From: G963667915 sp965197385
Lineage (GTDB): Bacteria; Acidobacteriota; Vicinamibacteria; Vicinamibacterales; UBA823
Direction of reading: 5' to 3'
Length of the DNA: 64,000 nucleotides
NCBI GenBank assembly: GCA_965197385.1
Contig: CBDANA010000007.1
Span: forward strand, 620,001 to 684,000
Below the pieces are notes generated by a model. It saw only the letters and a list, made by a program, of their open reading frames with translations. It did not search any database and was not told where the DNA came from. The translations under genes were made by a program, and so were the position numbers. Positions 56,258 through 64,000 of the stretch are shown in pieces; the first letter of the stretch is position 1, and every line of letters starts with the position of its first letter.

Positions 56258-56539
56258 GGTCGCCCCCTTGCTATCTGACTCGGTTCACGGCCGCCTCTCC
56301 CCAGGCGCGTCCCACGCGCGGGACCATGACACGCCGGCTGGTCCGCACACACACGGCACCGGAACCTGCCACGCCATCACTCCGCGGGTCAGGCTCCCCA
56401 TGGGGCCCGAGCGCGGAGGTCGCTCAATGGGTAATCGACGCAGGAAAGCCTAGCGGCCAGATCCAACAAAGCTCTCCTTACTCTATCAGATACCGGCGCG
56501 TGTTGCAATCAGGACCCGCGCCCGCCGGCGGATGACGGG

Positions 56540-59086
56540 CTAGGGGTTCGCCTCTGCAGCGAACCTGCGATAGACCTCGCGCGCTTCCTCGAACTGGGCG
56601 AAGACGTGCGCCCGCTCACGCTCAGACCGCCAGCCAGGCCAGGCGTCGGCCAACTCCTGCAGCGTATCGATCCAGCGCAGCGCGTACTCGGCGGACGCCT
56701 GCGAGCGGACCGGCCGACCGCCGACCGTCACCCAGACCGGATTGGTGAACGCCTGCGCGAATCCAGCGTCCAGCGGAAACCGCTCGTCTGGTCGTCCCTC
56801 GACGCGCAGGTGATACCACCCACTACCGGTCACCGGCAACGTGCGTGACAGCTCGGTCTCGTGACGGTCGCCCATGACCGGCACCTCCTCGATCACCTGA
56901 CCGTTCCAGACCAACAGCAGGCGGTCGATCGGCGTGATCGACCGTACCCATCCTCGGATTTCCACGGTGCCGCCCCCGTCGCGGAGGTCGACCGTCTCGC
57001 CGGGGATTGCTCCGTCGACGGTCAACTCGACGAGCGGCCCGGTCGAGACAAACGCCCGGCCAGCGCGAAGGCCTTCGAACCAGGCATCCATCGCCAGGCC
57101 GCGCTCGCCGGTATGGACGTAGGTGCGAACCGACCCGACCAGCTTGCTTGCGTGCAGGTTGCTGATCGAATCCTCGCCGCCGACCGCGGTGACGCGCAGA
57201 CCATTGTTCCAGGCTGCGTACACGGGAAAGAACCCGGCTCGACCCGCCCCCGACCACTCGACGGCGTCGGTCGTGCCCAGTGCGGCGTCGACCATGAATC
57301 CCTTGCCGCCGCCGAGCGTGCCGTCGAGGGGGTCGCCGTCTCCAGAGAAGGCGTGAACATAGCCGACGGTTGCGCCCTGGGCTTTGGCCTTCCGAAACAT
57401 GTCGGTGTTGCTCGGGTAGAGGCTCTCGATCGCCGTGCCCTCGTAGCCGGTCGTGAACGGCGAGATCAGGTGATCCTCGAGCCCGAACATGAAGACGTGG
57501 CCGTAGAACGGCGGCCGATATTCCTGTCCGACGACGAGGATCCGGTCTGGGATGGACCTCGGATGCGCGCCGCCGCCGGGCACGAACAGATGCTGGTCGA
57601 GAATGCGGTTGTCCTTGTTGGCGATCTGCTCGTTGACGATGTCCTGATCCTCGGCGTCCGACATCATCATCAGGTTGTCGATCGTGTTGTGCAGGTTGCC
57701 GGCGTAGTTCATGTGCACGTGGGTCGAGCCGCTGTACCAGCCCTTGGCCGCCATGTCGGTCATCGGGTCCAGGTCCACGGTCATCATCGTCACGTCGCCC
57801 GCCGTGATCTCCGCGGTGAGTTCCTGGGGCCAGAACTCAAAGCCCTTGAGGACGGTCAGGTTCACGGTACCGACCGGCAACTCGACGCGCGCCGTCCCGG
57901 TCGAGTGGAAGATGCGGTCGCCGGCGCCGCTCACTCGGGCGTAAGCGTCGGCGGGGGCGTAGAACTTGCCATCCGATGCCGTCAGGTGGACGCGCGCCGC
58001 GATCGTCTGACCGGTGTCGCCGTGGCGGGTGTGCACCGTCAGGACGCCCATCGGTCGTTTCCAGCGCCGGTCGGTGATCTCGACCGTGCGCTGCGCGCCG
58101 CCGTAGGTCTCGAGCAAGGCCAGTTGCGGTAGCCCGCCGGCATTCGACACGTAGGCGATCCACTCACCGTCGGGCGACCACCGGGGGTGGAAGGCGTCGT
58201 GGGTGAAGAAGGTCATCTTGTACGGCTCGCCGCCGGAGGTCGGCTGCACGTACAGATTCGAGAATTGGTCGGCGGTCGCCGCCGTAGACGAATAGACGAA
58301 CCGCCTGCCGTCGATCGACACGTCGGGACGCGTCCGGTAGAGCGTCTGCTCGGTCAGAATGGTCTGGGCCTCGTCTATTCCTTGGGCCATGGCCGGCACC
58401 CGAATGACGTTGCCCGATCCGAGCGGGATGTCCCGATTCGAGACGAGCAGCAGCTCCCGTCCGTCGGGCATCCACGCCGGCGTCAGGTGCATGTCCCACT
58501 CGCCGAAGTACAGGCGGCTACGGCCGAACGAGTGGTCCTCGGTGACCGCGACTTCGTCGCCCGCCCACTGCCCGTCGCGAATCGGCCTGAGGTACACGTT
58601 GAAATAGCCGTTCGGCTTCGTCGAGACGTAGGCGAGTCGAGAGCCGTCGGGCGAAAAGACAGGATCGGTGTAGACGAACTCATCGTCGGTCAGCGCGTGG
58701 GCTTCGCCGGTGTCGGCGTTCACGATCTCCAGCTGAATGGTGGCACCGCCGTCGTCGGCCGTGTAGACGATCCACCGGCCGTCCGGCGACCAGTCGGGCG
58801 CCGAGTGATATTTCTCGTTGTAGCTGACCTCGTGCGCGGGCCCGGTCCCCGGGTCCACCTTCCAGATCGACCCGCTCATGGCGACCGCAATCCACCGGCC
58901 GTCGGGTGACCAGCTGGGCGCCCAGGGCGTGGAGCTCGGCGCCGGCGGCAGGTAGTAATTGCGCATGTAGTTGCCGCCGTGGCGTGCGGAGGGGTACGGC
59001 CGGTCCCCAGGCTGTCCGGCTGCGTTCGGCGCGAAGCCGAGCGCCGTCACGACCGTCAGGGCGAGGAGTCGCTGTGTCATATCCAT
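56540..59086 (-). CDS. CehA/McbA-type metallohydrolase fused to a TolB-like propeller
   Basis: This 848-residue exported protein starts at the ATG at 59086 after GAGGACCCC, followed by the signal LLALTVVTALGFAPNAAG. A PD40/TolB-type propeller comes first (about 45-340): PWAPSWSPDGRWIAVAMSGS, APDWSPDGRWIVYTADDGGA, DPVFSPDGSRLAYVSTKPNG, HPRWSPDGEWIAYVSNAGGL. A PHP/CehA-like domain follows with GWYSGSTHVHMNYAGNLHNT (His metal ligands), ILVVGQEYRPPFYGHVF and AVGGEDSISNLHASK. CehA proteins hydrolyse esters or phosphodiesters; the natural substrate here is unknown. A family 1 miniature element ends 12 bp upstream of the start, displacing the original promoter. Confidence 0.85.
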   Translation of the reverse strand: MDMTQRLLALTVVTALGFAPNAAGQPGDRPYPSARHGGNYMRNYYLPPAPSSTPWAPSWSPDGRWIAVAMSGSIWKVDPGTGPAHEVSYNEKYHSAPDWSPDGRWIVYTADDGGATIQLEIVNADTGEAHALTDDEFVYTDPVFSPDGSRLAYVSTKPNGYFNVYLRPIRDGQWAGDEVAVTEDHSFGRSRLYFGEWDMHLTPAWMPDGRELLLVSNRDIPLGSGNVIRVPAMAQGIDEAQTILTEQTLYRTRPDVSIDGRRFVYSSTAATADQFSNLYVQPTSGGEPYKMTFFTHDAFHPRWSPDGEWIAYVSNAGGLPQLALLETYGGAQRTVEITDRRWKRPMGVLTVHTRHGDTGQTIAARVHLTASDGKFYAPADAYARVSGAGDRIFHSTGTARVELPVGTVNLTVLKGFEFWPQELTAEITAGDVTMMTVDLDPMTDMAAKGWYSGSTHVHMNYAGNLHNTIDNLMMMSDAEDQDIVNEQIANKDNRILDQHLFVPGGGAHPRSIPDRILVVGQEYRPPFYGHVFMFGLEDHLISPFTTGYEGTAIESLYPSNTDMFRKAKAQGATVGYVHAFSGDGDPLDGTLGGGKGFMVDAALGTTDAVEWSGAGRAGFFPVYAAWNNGLRVTAVGGEDSISNLHASKLVGSVRTYVHTGERGLAMDAWFEGLRAGRAFVSTGPLVELTVDGAIPGETVDLRDGGGTVEIRGWVRSITPIDRLLLVWNGQVIEEVPVMGDRHETELSRTLPVTGSGWYHLRVEGRPDERFPLDAGFAQAFTNPVWVTVGGRPVRSQASAEYALRWIDTLQELADAWPGWRSERERAHVFAQFEEAREVYRRFAAEANP

Positions 59087-59097
59087 ACGGGGTCCTC

Positions 59098-59290
59098 TAG
59101 CAGTCCGTGGTGAAAGCCCCGCTGCATTCGACCGCCGATGCATCCCGCCATGGGCGGCGCTGGGCGTTGTCCACGATGGGTCGAATACTCCCGGTATTCT
59201 CCCTCCTCCCGCCTCTCTCGGGACGACCGCGGCCTCGGCTTAACCTTAGCGGGGCCTCGGTGCGTCGCTGGATTTTTACCACGGGCTGCC
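59098..59290. mobile_element. miniature inverted-repeat element, family 1, copy B
   Basis: This 193-bp element is opposite in orientation to copy A at 4186. The shared core includes GCATTCGACCGCCGATGC, CGCCATGGGCGGCGCTGGGC and GTTGTCCACGATGGGTCGAA. The left arm is TAGCAGTCCGTGGTGAAAG; the right arm is more decayed (TTTTTACCACGGGCTGCC). It lies between the CehA-type gene and its presumed promoter region. Confidence 0.8.
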
Positions 59291-59539
59291 AGCAGCTCGG
59301 GCTGAACGCGGGTTTTCTTGGGCTGATCGAGGCCGCATGCAGAGGGCATTCGTCCTAACTCCCTGAAGGCTGGACATCAAGAATGAAAAATCCGTTGAGT
59401 CCCAGACGATAAGCCGTTAGTATACACGTCTTTAGCCCAGATTATGGGCTAGCGGCGACCTTTTCGAGTCGGCGGCCGCAGGTGCCGGGCCGGAGGACGA
59501 GAGGGCGCCAGGGAGCCTGAGAGGGGCCTTGCGCACATC

Positions 59540-60670
59540 ATGATCAACGTCGCCGCCATCCGGATGCAGCAGTTCGGTGTGCATTTCTACCAGGCGTCTC
59601 TTACGGCCAACGACATCGATCGGCTCGTCCGATTCGAGGTCCTCAGCTACGGAGAGCCGGGGCCGCTGCCAGCCGCGGGCCGTAAGCGGCGCCCGTCGAA
59701 GGTCAATTGGGACTTCCTCGAGCGCCGGATCGCCTCGAATGAGAAGGCCTACCAGCGCCAAATCATCAAGCGCAAGATTGACGAGCTCGTGCAGTACTAC
59801 GAGCAGTGCCGGCAGGCGCGGGATCTGCCGTCGATTCCGGGGGCCGTCATCATCTCCTCGGACGAGCCGCTGCGGTTCGAAGCGAGCGAGGACGGCTCCA
59901 ACCTGGGGATCCTGAAGGTGCCGGAACGCGAGGGGGTGCTGCGCGCGATCGACGGGCAGCACCGCCTGCTCGCCCTGCACGCTGACATCGAGCGGTTCGG
60001 CGCGGAGCTGTTCAGCGTGCCGGCCGTCATCTTCGACCGTCTGCCGGAAGATCACGTCGTGCAGATGTTCGTGACGATCAACGCCAAGCACACCCGGCTG
60101 AACGCTTCGCACCTGGTCTCGCTGTCCGGGCGACAGCTCTACCGAGACGACAACCTGGCAGCGGCGCACGACATCGTGCGGGCGCTCGCCGAGCGGAACG
60201 ATTCGCCGTTGCTGGGGGACATCAAGCTGCTAGGCGTCGGCCGGGGCCGCGTGGCGCAGGCGCCGCTCGCGCAGGAACTGAGGAAACTGTTCGCGACCGA
60301 ATCGTTCGGCGGACCGCGTAAATCGACTGCGTTCCACAAGGATGCCGAGAAATTCTACGTGAACTACCTCCGGCAGGTCGCACAGGTGTTCGGGGCCGCC
60401 TGGCACGGGCGGAAATACAGCATCAAGACCGCAACGGCCTTGCGCGCCTTCATCCGGGTGTCGCCGTCGGTGATCAGCCGCCTCGACCAGGAACACGCCG
60501 ATCGGACCGATTTCCGGGCGATTGGACGGGTCATCGCGCCGTGGGGGCGCCGTATCGGCGACCTGCGGTTCGAGACCGAGGGTGCCTGGAAGCGGTCCGG
60601 CACGACGGTCGAATCGCTCGCGACCGAGCTCCGCCTCGCGCTGCAGTATCCAGAGGGCGCGTCGGCCTGA
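59540..60670 (+). CDS. DGQHR-domain protein
   Basis: This 376-residue protein has the DGQHR motif at 138-142 (REGVLRAIDGQHRLLALHAD), followed by VPAVIFDRLPEDHVVQMFVT and INAKHTRLNASHLVSLSGRQ. These features place it with DndB/DpdB-like proteins. DGQHR proteins are found in phosphorothioate (Dnd) and 7-deazaguanine DNA-modification loci and as solitary genes. The Asp/Arg site resembles the ParB/Srx nucleotide-binding fold. No dnd, dpd or restriction genes are in the window, so here it is solitary. The start at 59540 is the first ATG with conserved sequence after it; the ribosome site is weak. Confidence 0.8.
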   Translation: MINVAAIRMQQFGVHFYQASLTANDIDRLVRFEVLSYGEPGPLPAAGRKRRPSKVNWDFLERRIASNEKAYQRQIIKRKIDELVQYYEQCRQARDLPSIPGAVIISSDEPLRFEASEDGSNLGILKVPEREGVLRAIDGQHRLLALHADIERFGAELFSVPAVIFDRLPEDHVVQMFVTINAKHTRLNASHLVSLSGRQLYRDDNLAAAHDIVRALAERNDSPLLGDIKLLGVGRGRVAQAPLAQELRKLFATESFGGPRKSTAFHKDAEKFYVNYLRQVAQVFGAAWHGRKYSIKTATALRAFIRVSPSVISRLDQEHADRTDFRAIGRVIAPWGRRIGDLRFETEGAWKRSGTTVESLATELRLALQYPEGASA

Positions 60671-60822
60671 CGCAGCAGTCGCAGCATCTGCTTAGGTGAT
60701 CAGGGCCTTCAGTTTCGATTCTGAAATCTGACTGCCAAAACTGTGCTTATTTCGGACATGTCGTCTACCGCGCGGCCAGCCCGGTGGGGGGTGGCAAGGG
60801 CTGCGCTACAACCTTTCAGAAG

Positions 60823-61815
60823 CTAGTACTGCCCGGCCAGCTCGGTCCTGATCCGCTCGAGCAGCGCCTTGGTTCTCCGGATGCCGTCGGGCTCGCCGAG
60901 GCGACGGCCCTCGTATTCGATGCCGACCCAGCCGCGGTAGCCGGCGTCGAGGACGATCCGCATCATCCGGTCGAAGTCGACGGTCGTGTCGTTGCCGTCG
61001 GCGTCGAAGTCGTGCGACTTCGCGCTGACCGCCTTGGCGTAGGGCATCATCTCTGTCACGCCCTCGTATTTGTCGTACGTCTCGCCGTCGCCGAGGTTGA
61101 AGTTGCCGAAATCTGGCAGCGTGCCGACCCGCGGATGGCCGACCATTTCCATGACGCCGCCCAGCCACCGGCCGTTGCTCGACAGCCCGCCGTGGTTCTC
61201 GACGACCACGTTGATCTCGTGAGGGTCGGCGTACTCGACGAGGCGCGAGAGGCCGTCAGCCGCGTGCTTGGCCTGTTCGTCCCACGGTCCCCGGCTGCGC
61301 GCGTTCACCCGGATCGAGTGGCACCCGAGAAACGCGGCGGCCTCCACCCACTTGTGATGGTTCTCGATGGCCAGTGTCCGACCGGCGGCGTCGGGGTCAC
61401 CCAGGTCGCCTTCGCTGTCACACATAATGAGCAGGCTGCGGACGCCCTCGTCGTCGGCCCGCTGCCTGAGGTCGTGCAGGTAGCCTTCGTCCCGGGCGTA
61501 GCCGAAGAAGAACGTGTTGACGTACTCGATCGCGTCGATGCCGTAGTCGCGTCGCGCCGCCCGCGCGAAGTCCAGGGGATGCAGCGAGCCCTGCAGGACG
61601 GCATCGGGGTCGGTCCTGAGCAGTGAGTTGAAGTTGTCGCCGCGCGGTCCGAAGATTGTCCGGTTCAGTGACCACTGCGCGAGGGAGATCCGGAAGAGCG
61701 GATCGACCGCCGACTGGGTAGCGGCCATGGCCGCTACCACGCGCGGCGCAACGCCTGTCGCACCCGCGGCGGCTGCCGCACTCAGGAATTCACGGCGGGT
61801 GATGTGTGATTCCAT
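60823..61815 (-). CDS. Tat-exported sugar phosphate isomerase/epimerase-like protein
   Basis: This 330-residue TIM-barrel protein is of the xylose-isomerase-like family. The ATG at 61815 begins MESHITRREFLSAAAAAGAT, a Tat signal. Barrel motifs are RISLAQWSLNRTIFG, IDAIEYVNTFFFGYA, CHSIRVNARSRG, INVVVENHGGLSSNG (metal-ligand Glu), GTLPDFGNFNLGDGETYDKY, SAKSHDFDADGN and GWVGIEYEGRRLGEPDGI. It probably acts on sugars, perhaps with the DUF1080-type hydrolases common in this lineage; the substrate is not indicated. Confidence 0.88.
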   Translation of the reverse strand: MESHITRREFLSAAAAAGATGVAPRVVAAMAATQSAVDPLFRISLAQWSLNRTIFGPRGDNFNSLLRTDPDAVLQGSLHPLDFARAARRDYGIDAIEYVNTFFFGYARDEGYLHDLRQRADDEGVRSLLIMCDSEGDLGDPDAAGRTLAIENHHKWVEAAAFLGCHSIRVNARSRGPWDEQAKHAADGLSRLVEYADPHEINVVVENHGGLSSNGRWLGGVMEMVGHPRVGTLPDFGNFNLGDGETYDKYEGVTEMMPYAKAVSAKSHDFDADGNDTTVDFDRMMRIVLDAGYRGWVGIEYEGRRLGEPDGIRRTKALLERIRTELAGQY

Positions 61816-61833
61816 AATCACCCTCACCCTGAC

Positions 61834-61852
61834 CCTCTCCCAGGGGGAGAGG
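61834..61852. repeat. short palindromic CCTCTCCC/GGGAGAGG repeat
   Basis: An 8-bp perfect stem with a 3-base loop lies upstream of the isomerase gene. A close relative (TCTCCCAGAGGGAGAGGG) lies at about 37209-37226 after the VIT gene. Such dyads recur between genes in many genomes. Confidence 0.5.
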
Positions 61853-61955
61853 AGGACGGGGAAGCTTCGCGACCTACTTCACCCTCACCGACCCTCCCCC
61901 AGTCGGCGACCCTGGCCACGGGTCGCGAACTGAGGACTGAGGCGACCGCGTGTGC

Positions 61956-62513
61956 CTACGGCATGAACTTGGACACATGCGGCGAATGTCCGGCTGGACG
62001 TCGCACGCCGCCATGTCCCGAGGGACCCTCACCCAGGAACTCGGAGAACCACGCTTCGTGCTCGATCTCCTCATGGGGGATCGCCAGCGAGAGGGCGTAG
62101 GTGCGGTGGTCCTTGCCCGCCGTCAGGTTGCAGACGGCGCTGTAGCCTCTGACCGCACACCGCTCGGCGTTGACCAGTACCGTCAGCATCTCTTAAATGT
62201 CTGTGGGGTCATCGGGAAGATACGCCGGCGGGCAGGCGGAGATGTCGTGGAAGTCGTTCATGTTGCGAGGCAGCTTGCCACCCAGCTCGTAGATGCGCGG
62301 CACCAGCGCTTCGAAGTGGTTGCGATCTTCGATGCGTGCGTCCTCGGCGATCGCCTTGAGCCCCTCACCCTCGAGGCCAATCAGGTTCACCCGGAGGATT
62401 GTGTATTAGTAGTACGTCGTGAGCTCGGCCGAGGCGTTCTTGACGAGCATATCCACCAACTTGTCCACGTCAATGCCGGCCTTCTCGACCATCTCTCTTG
62501 CAACTCGAGCCAT
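61956..62513 (-). pseudogene. ferritin-like (DPS-like) protein with two in-frame TAA stops
   Basis: The ATG at 62513 has a strong AGGAGG site and opens a single 186-codon frame broken by two TAA codons and no frameshift. One lies at a Tyr-rich position (ELTTYY-stop-YTILRVNLIG). The other follows PAYLPDDPTDI and precedes EMLTVLVNAERCAV. The helices carry the ferritin-type iron ligands: IEDRNHFEALVPRIYELGG and PHEEIEHEAWFSEFLGEGPS. The total length of 185 residues and the order match DPS-like/ferritin-like proteins of archaea and bacteria. The product would be a 36-residue peptide. Confidence 0.8.
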
Positions 62514-62758
62514 TGGAATTCCTCCTGTATGAACGTCGCCCTGAATTGACCGTCGGGCGTGTGGCGGCGGAATCGTACTCCACAGTCCGCAGTCCGCGCA
62601 GCCGCAATGATCTCGCGCTCAGCCGGTCCGATCACCGGTCCGAGTTCCTGAGAGCGCCCGATCTTAACAGAAAATCGTCCGCAATCTTGATCACTCGGGT
62701 GCCAAACCGCTACGCTGGCGAGTCGGCGTGTCCATATTCTTGGAGGAGGGTTCTGCGC

Positions 62759-64000
62759 GTGTCTTTGAAACAGCCCGTCTGGCTTGGCGCGCTGCTGGCG
62801 TGGGCGGCGGTCACCGCGCTCGCTGCCGGCCAGCAGACTGACCAGGCCGGCCAGGCTGACGGTGCCGCGACCGAGCTGCGCCTCGAGACCGTGTTCGACC
62901 GGGGCGCGGTGTTCCAGGATCGCAACGGCGACGAGGTCACCGATTTCGTGAGCGCCCGGTTCGTGCTGGGTGAATTGCCGACCGCATCGGACGTCTCCGC
63001 CGCGGCCAACGTGGCGGCCCGGTTCGGGTTCGAGTCGATGGCGCTCGATCTTCCGCTGGGCGACGCCGCACCTGATGCCACCGGCATGACGATCGTCGCG
63101 ATCGGCGCCGCCGGCGTGGCGCGCGCGGGGCTGGCCGCCGAGGCGGTTGGGCTCTTTCGTCTGGCCTCGGGCGAGGGGCTGGTCACGGTCGCCGAGGTCG
63201 ACGGTCGGGCGGTGATCGTCGTCGCCGGCGCGGACGAGGCCGGGACCCGCGCGGCGGCTGAGCTGCTCGCCGGACGGCTCCCAAACGTCTGGGATCCGAA
63301 GGCCGCGACGCTGGCCGAGGTCGTGGCGGCCGTGACCGAGCTCCTGGAGGAAGAACGCGCCGCGCCGGAGCGTGTGGAGATCGTCGAGGCGACGGTCGAC
63401 CCGGACGCCGATGCGATCGCGCGGCTGACGGTCGCCGTGCGGTTTGCGTCGGCCGATGGTCTGCGCCGCGCCGAGATGGCGCTGAACGAGTTGGCCGGCC
63501 AGCGGCAACGCGCCGGCGGCAACGCTGGCAATGCCGGCGACGACCAACCGGCGCTGTCCTATCCCGGCGCCCGCGAGCTCCAGATCGATCTCCGCACCGG
63601 CGACGCGGCGTCCGCGGCAGTCGCGGCGTCCGTCTCCGTGCGTCTGCCCAGAGCGGCCGGCCCCGACCCGAAGCCACGCGGCCGCCGGCCAGGGTCCGCC
63701 GCCAAGCGCACGCTGGACCTATCGTCGGTGTACGCCAACGACGGGTTCCTGGGCGACGCGAACAGCGATCTCATCCCGGACCAGACCGATATCCTGCTGG
63801 TGCCGGCAGGTGACGGCGTCGTTCGGACGATCGACCTGGCGGCCCGGATTGGCCTCGAGACGACCGGACTGTCCACGCCGCTCGCGCTGCCGGCCGAGGC
63901 GATCGAGAACCCTGAATCGCTTCCGACGCTGGTGCTCATCGGCGTCGATCATCCGCTCGTCGACGAGCTGGTCGATGACGGGAAGTTCACGCGGCCCGAT
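62759..64000 (+). CDS. secreted protein with internal duplication, 3' end cut by window edge
   Basis: The GTG at 62759 follows GGAGGAGGG. The frame stays open for 414 codons to the window edge. A signal peptide (WLGALLAWAAVTALAAG) comes first. Two related alpha/beta units are visible. The first has ANVAARFGFESMALDLPLGD, then MTIVAIGAAGVARAGLAAEA. The second has IDLAARIGLETTGLSTPLAL, then TLVLIGVDHPLVDEL. Between them a linker (GPDPKPRGRRPGSAAK) and SSVYANDGFLGDANSDLIPD occur. I do not recognise the family. The codon pattern (strong GC at third positions) supports coding. Confidence 0.75.
   Translation, partial: MSLKQPVWLGALLAWAAVTALAAGQQTDQAGQADGAATELRLETVFDRGAVFQDRNGDEVTDFVSARFVLGELPTASDVSAAANVAARFGFESMALDLPLGDAAPDATGMTIVAIGAAGVARAGLAAEAVGLFRLASGEGLVTVAEVDGRAVIVVAGADEAGTRAAAELLAGRLPNVWDPKAATLAEVVAAVTELLEEERAAPERVEIVEATVDPDADAIARLTVAVRFASADGLRRAEMALNELAGQRQRAGGNAGNAGDDQPALSYPGARELQIDLRTGDAASAAVAASVSVRLPRAAGPDPKPRGRRPGSAAKRTLDLSSVYANDGFLGDANSDLIPDQTDILLVPAGDGVVRTIDLAARIGLETTGLSTPLALPAEAIENPESLPTLVLIGVDHPLVDELVDDGKFTRPD

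Noticed and set aside
56258..56539. A tRNA-like or small RNA gene upstream of the small basic protein
   Set aside because: I could not pair an acceptor stem or a T-loop, and no terminator is visible. The 282 bp hold nothing I can support.

Overview
High-GC bacterial chromosome segment. The gene set fits an Acidobacteriota (Vicinamibacteria-like) genome: an Oar-type TonB receptor with a carboxypeptidase-regulatory domain, several PQQ-type beta-propeller proteins, a DUF1080 hydrolase, a CehA/McbA-type metallohydrolase fused to a TolB-like propeller, M14 and M20 peptidases, Tat-exported proteins and an orphan xanthine-dehydrogenase-type large subunit. This placement is inferred from protein families alone; there is no rRNA or tRNA in the window.

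Layout. 1-6.9 kb: DUF362 protein (partial), molybdenum hydroxylase large subunit, a gluconate-2-dehydrogenase subunit 3/GMC oxidoreductase pair split by a miniature transposable element, and a DUF1080 hydrolase. 7-9 kb: a scar region with an integron-integrase remnant, a group II intron that has lost its reverse transcriptase, and a truncated AraC-type regulator. 9-10.2 kb: yajQ and a RelE/Phd toxin-antitoxin pair with a palindromic operator. 10.3-19.3 kb: M14 peptidase with three in-frame stops, CDF metal exporter, UbiD-family decarboxylase with an IS256-family element 3 bp from its start codon, and an M20 amidohydrolase. 19.4-24.4 kb: a three-gene 2-oxoacid:ferredoxin oxidoreductase operon that looks like oxalate oxidoreductase, a divergent GntR regulator with a 19-bp palindromic operator, and two truncated genes joined head to tail. 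24.7-26.2 kb: complete IS3-family element. 26.2-32.2 kb: operon of three PQQ-propeller proteins and an iron alcohol dehydrogenase. 32.3-41.5 kb: broken DsbA-like lipoprotein, TonB receptor, VIT transporter, second type of miniature element, cyclase, D-cysteine desulfhydrase, two beheaded PLP enzymes, trehalose phosphatase. 41.5-51.4 kb: type IIA topoisomerase A and B subunits, Nudix hydrolase, frameshifted PPIase and DUF349 genes, secreted TenA-like protein. 51.5-56.3 kb: truncated Lhr helicase abutting a metal ABC operon (permease, binding protein, porin, His-rich protein) that has no ATPase gene. 56.5-64 kb: CehA-type metallohydrolase, DGQHR-domain protein, exported sugar isomerase/epimerase, a ferritin-like gene with two in-frame stops, and the start of a secreted protein with an internal duplication.

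Two themes stand out. One is widespread gene decay: about a dozen loci carry nonsense codons, single-base frameshifts or deletion junctions, while their neighbours are intact. The other is a set of small non-coding repeats: a miniature inverted-repeat family in four places with the terminus AGCAGCCCGTGGTGAAAGTC, a second type with a TAACCCCAGAACTC terminus, and a paired repeat placed downstream of two genes. The most promising metabolic system is the putative oxalate oxidoreductase locus at 19.4-24.4 kb with its regulator and operator.
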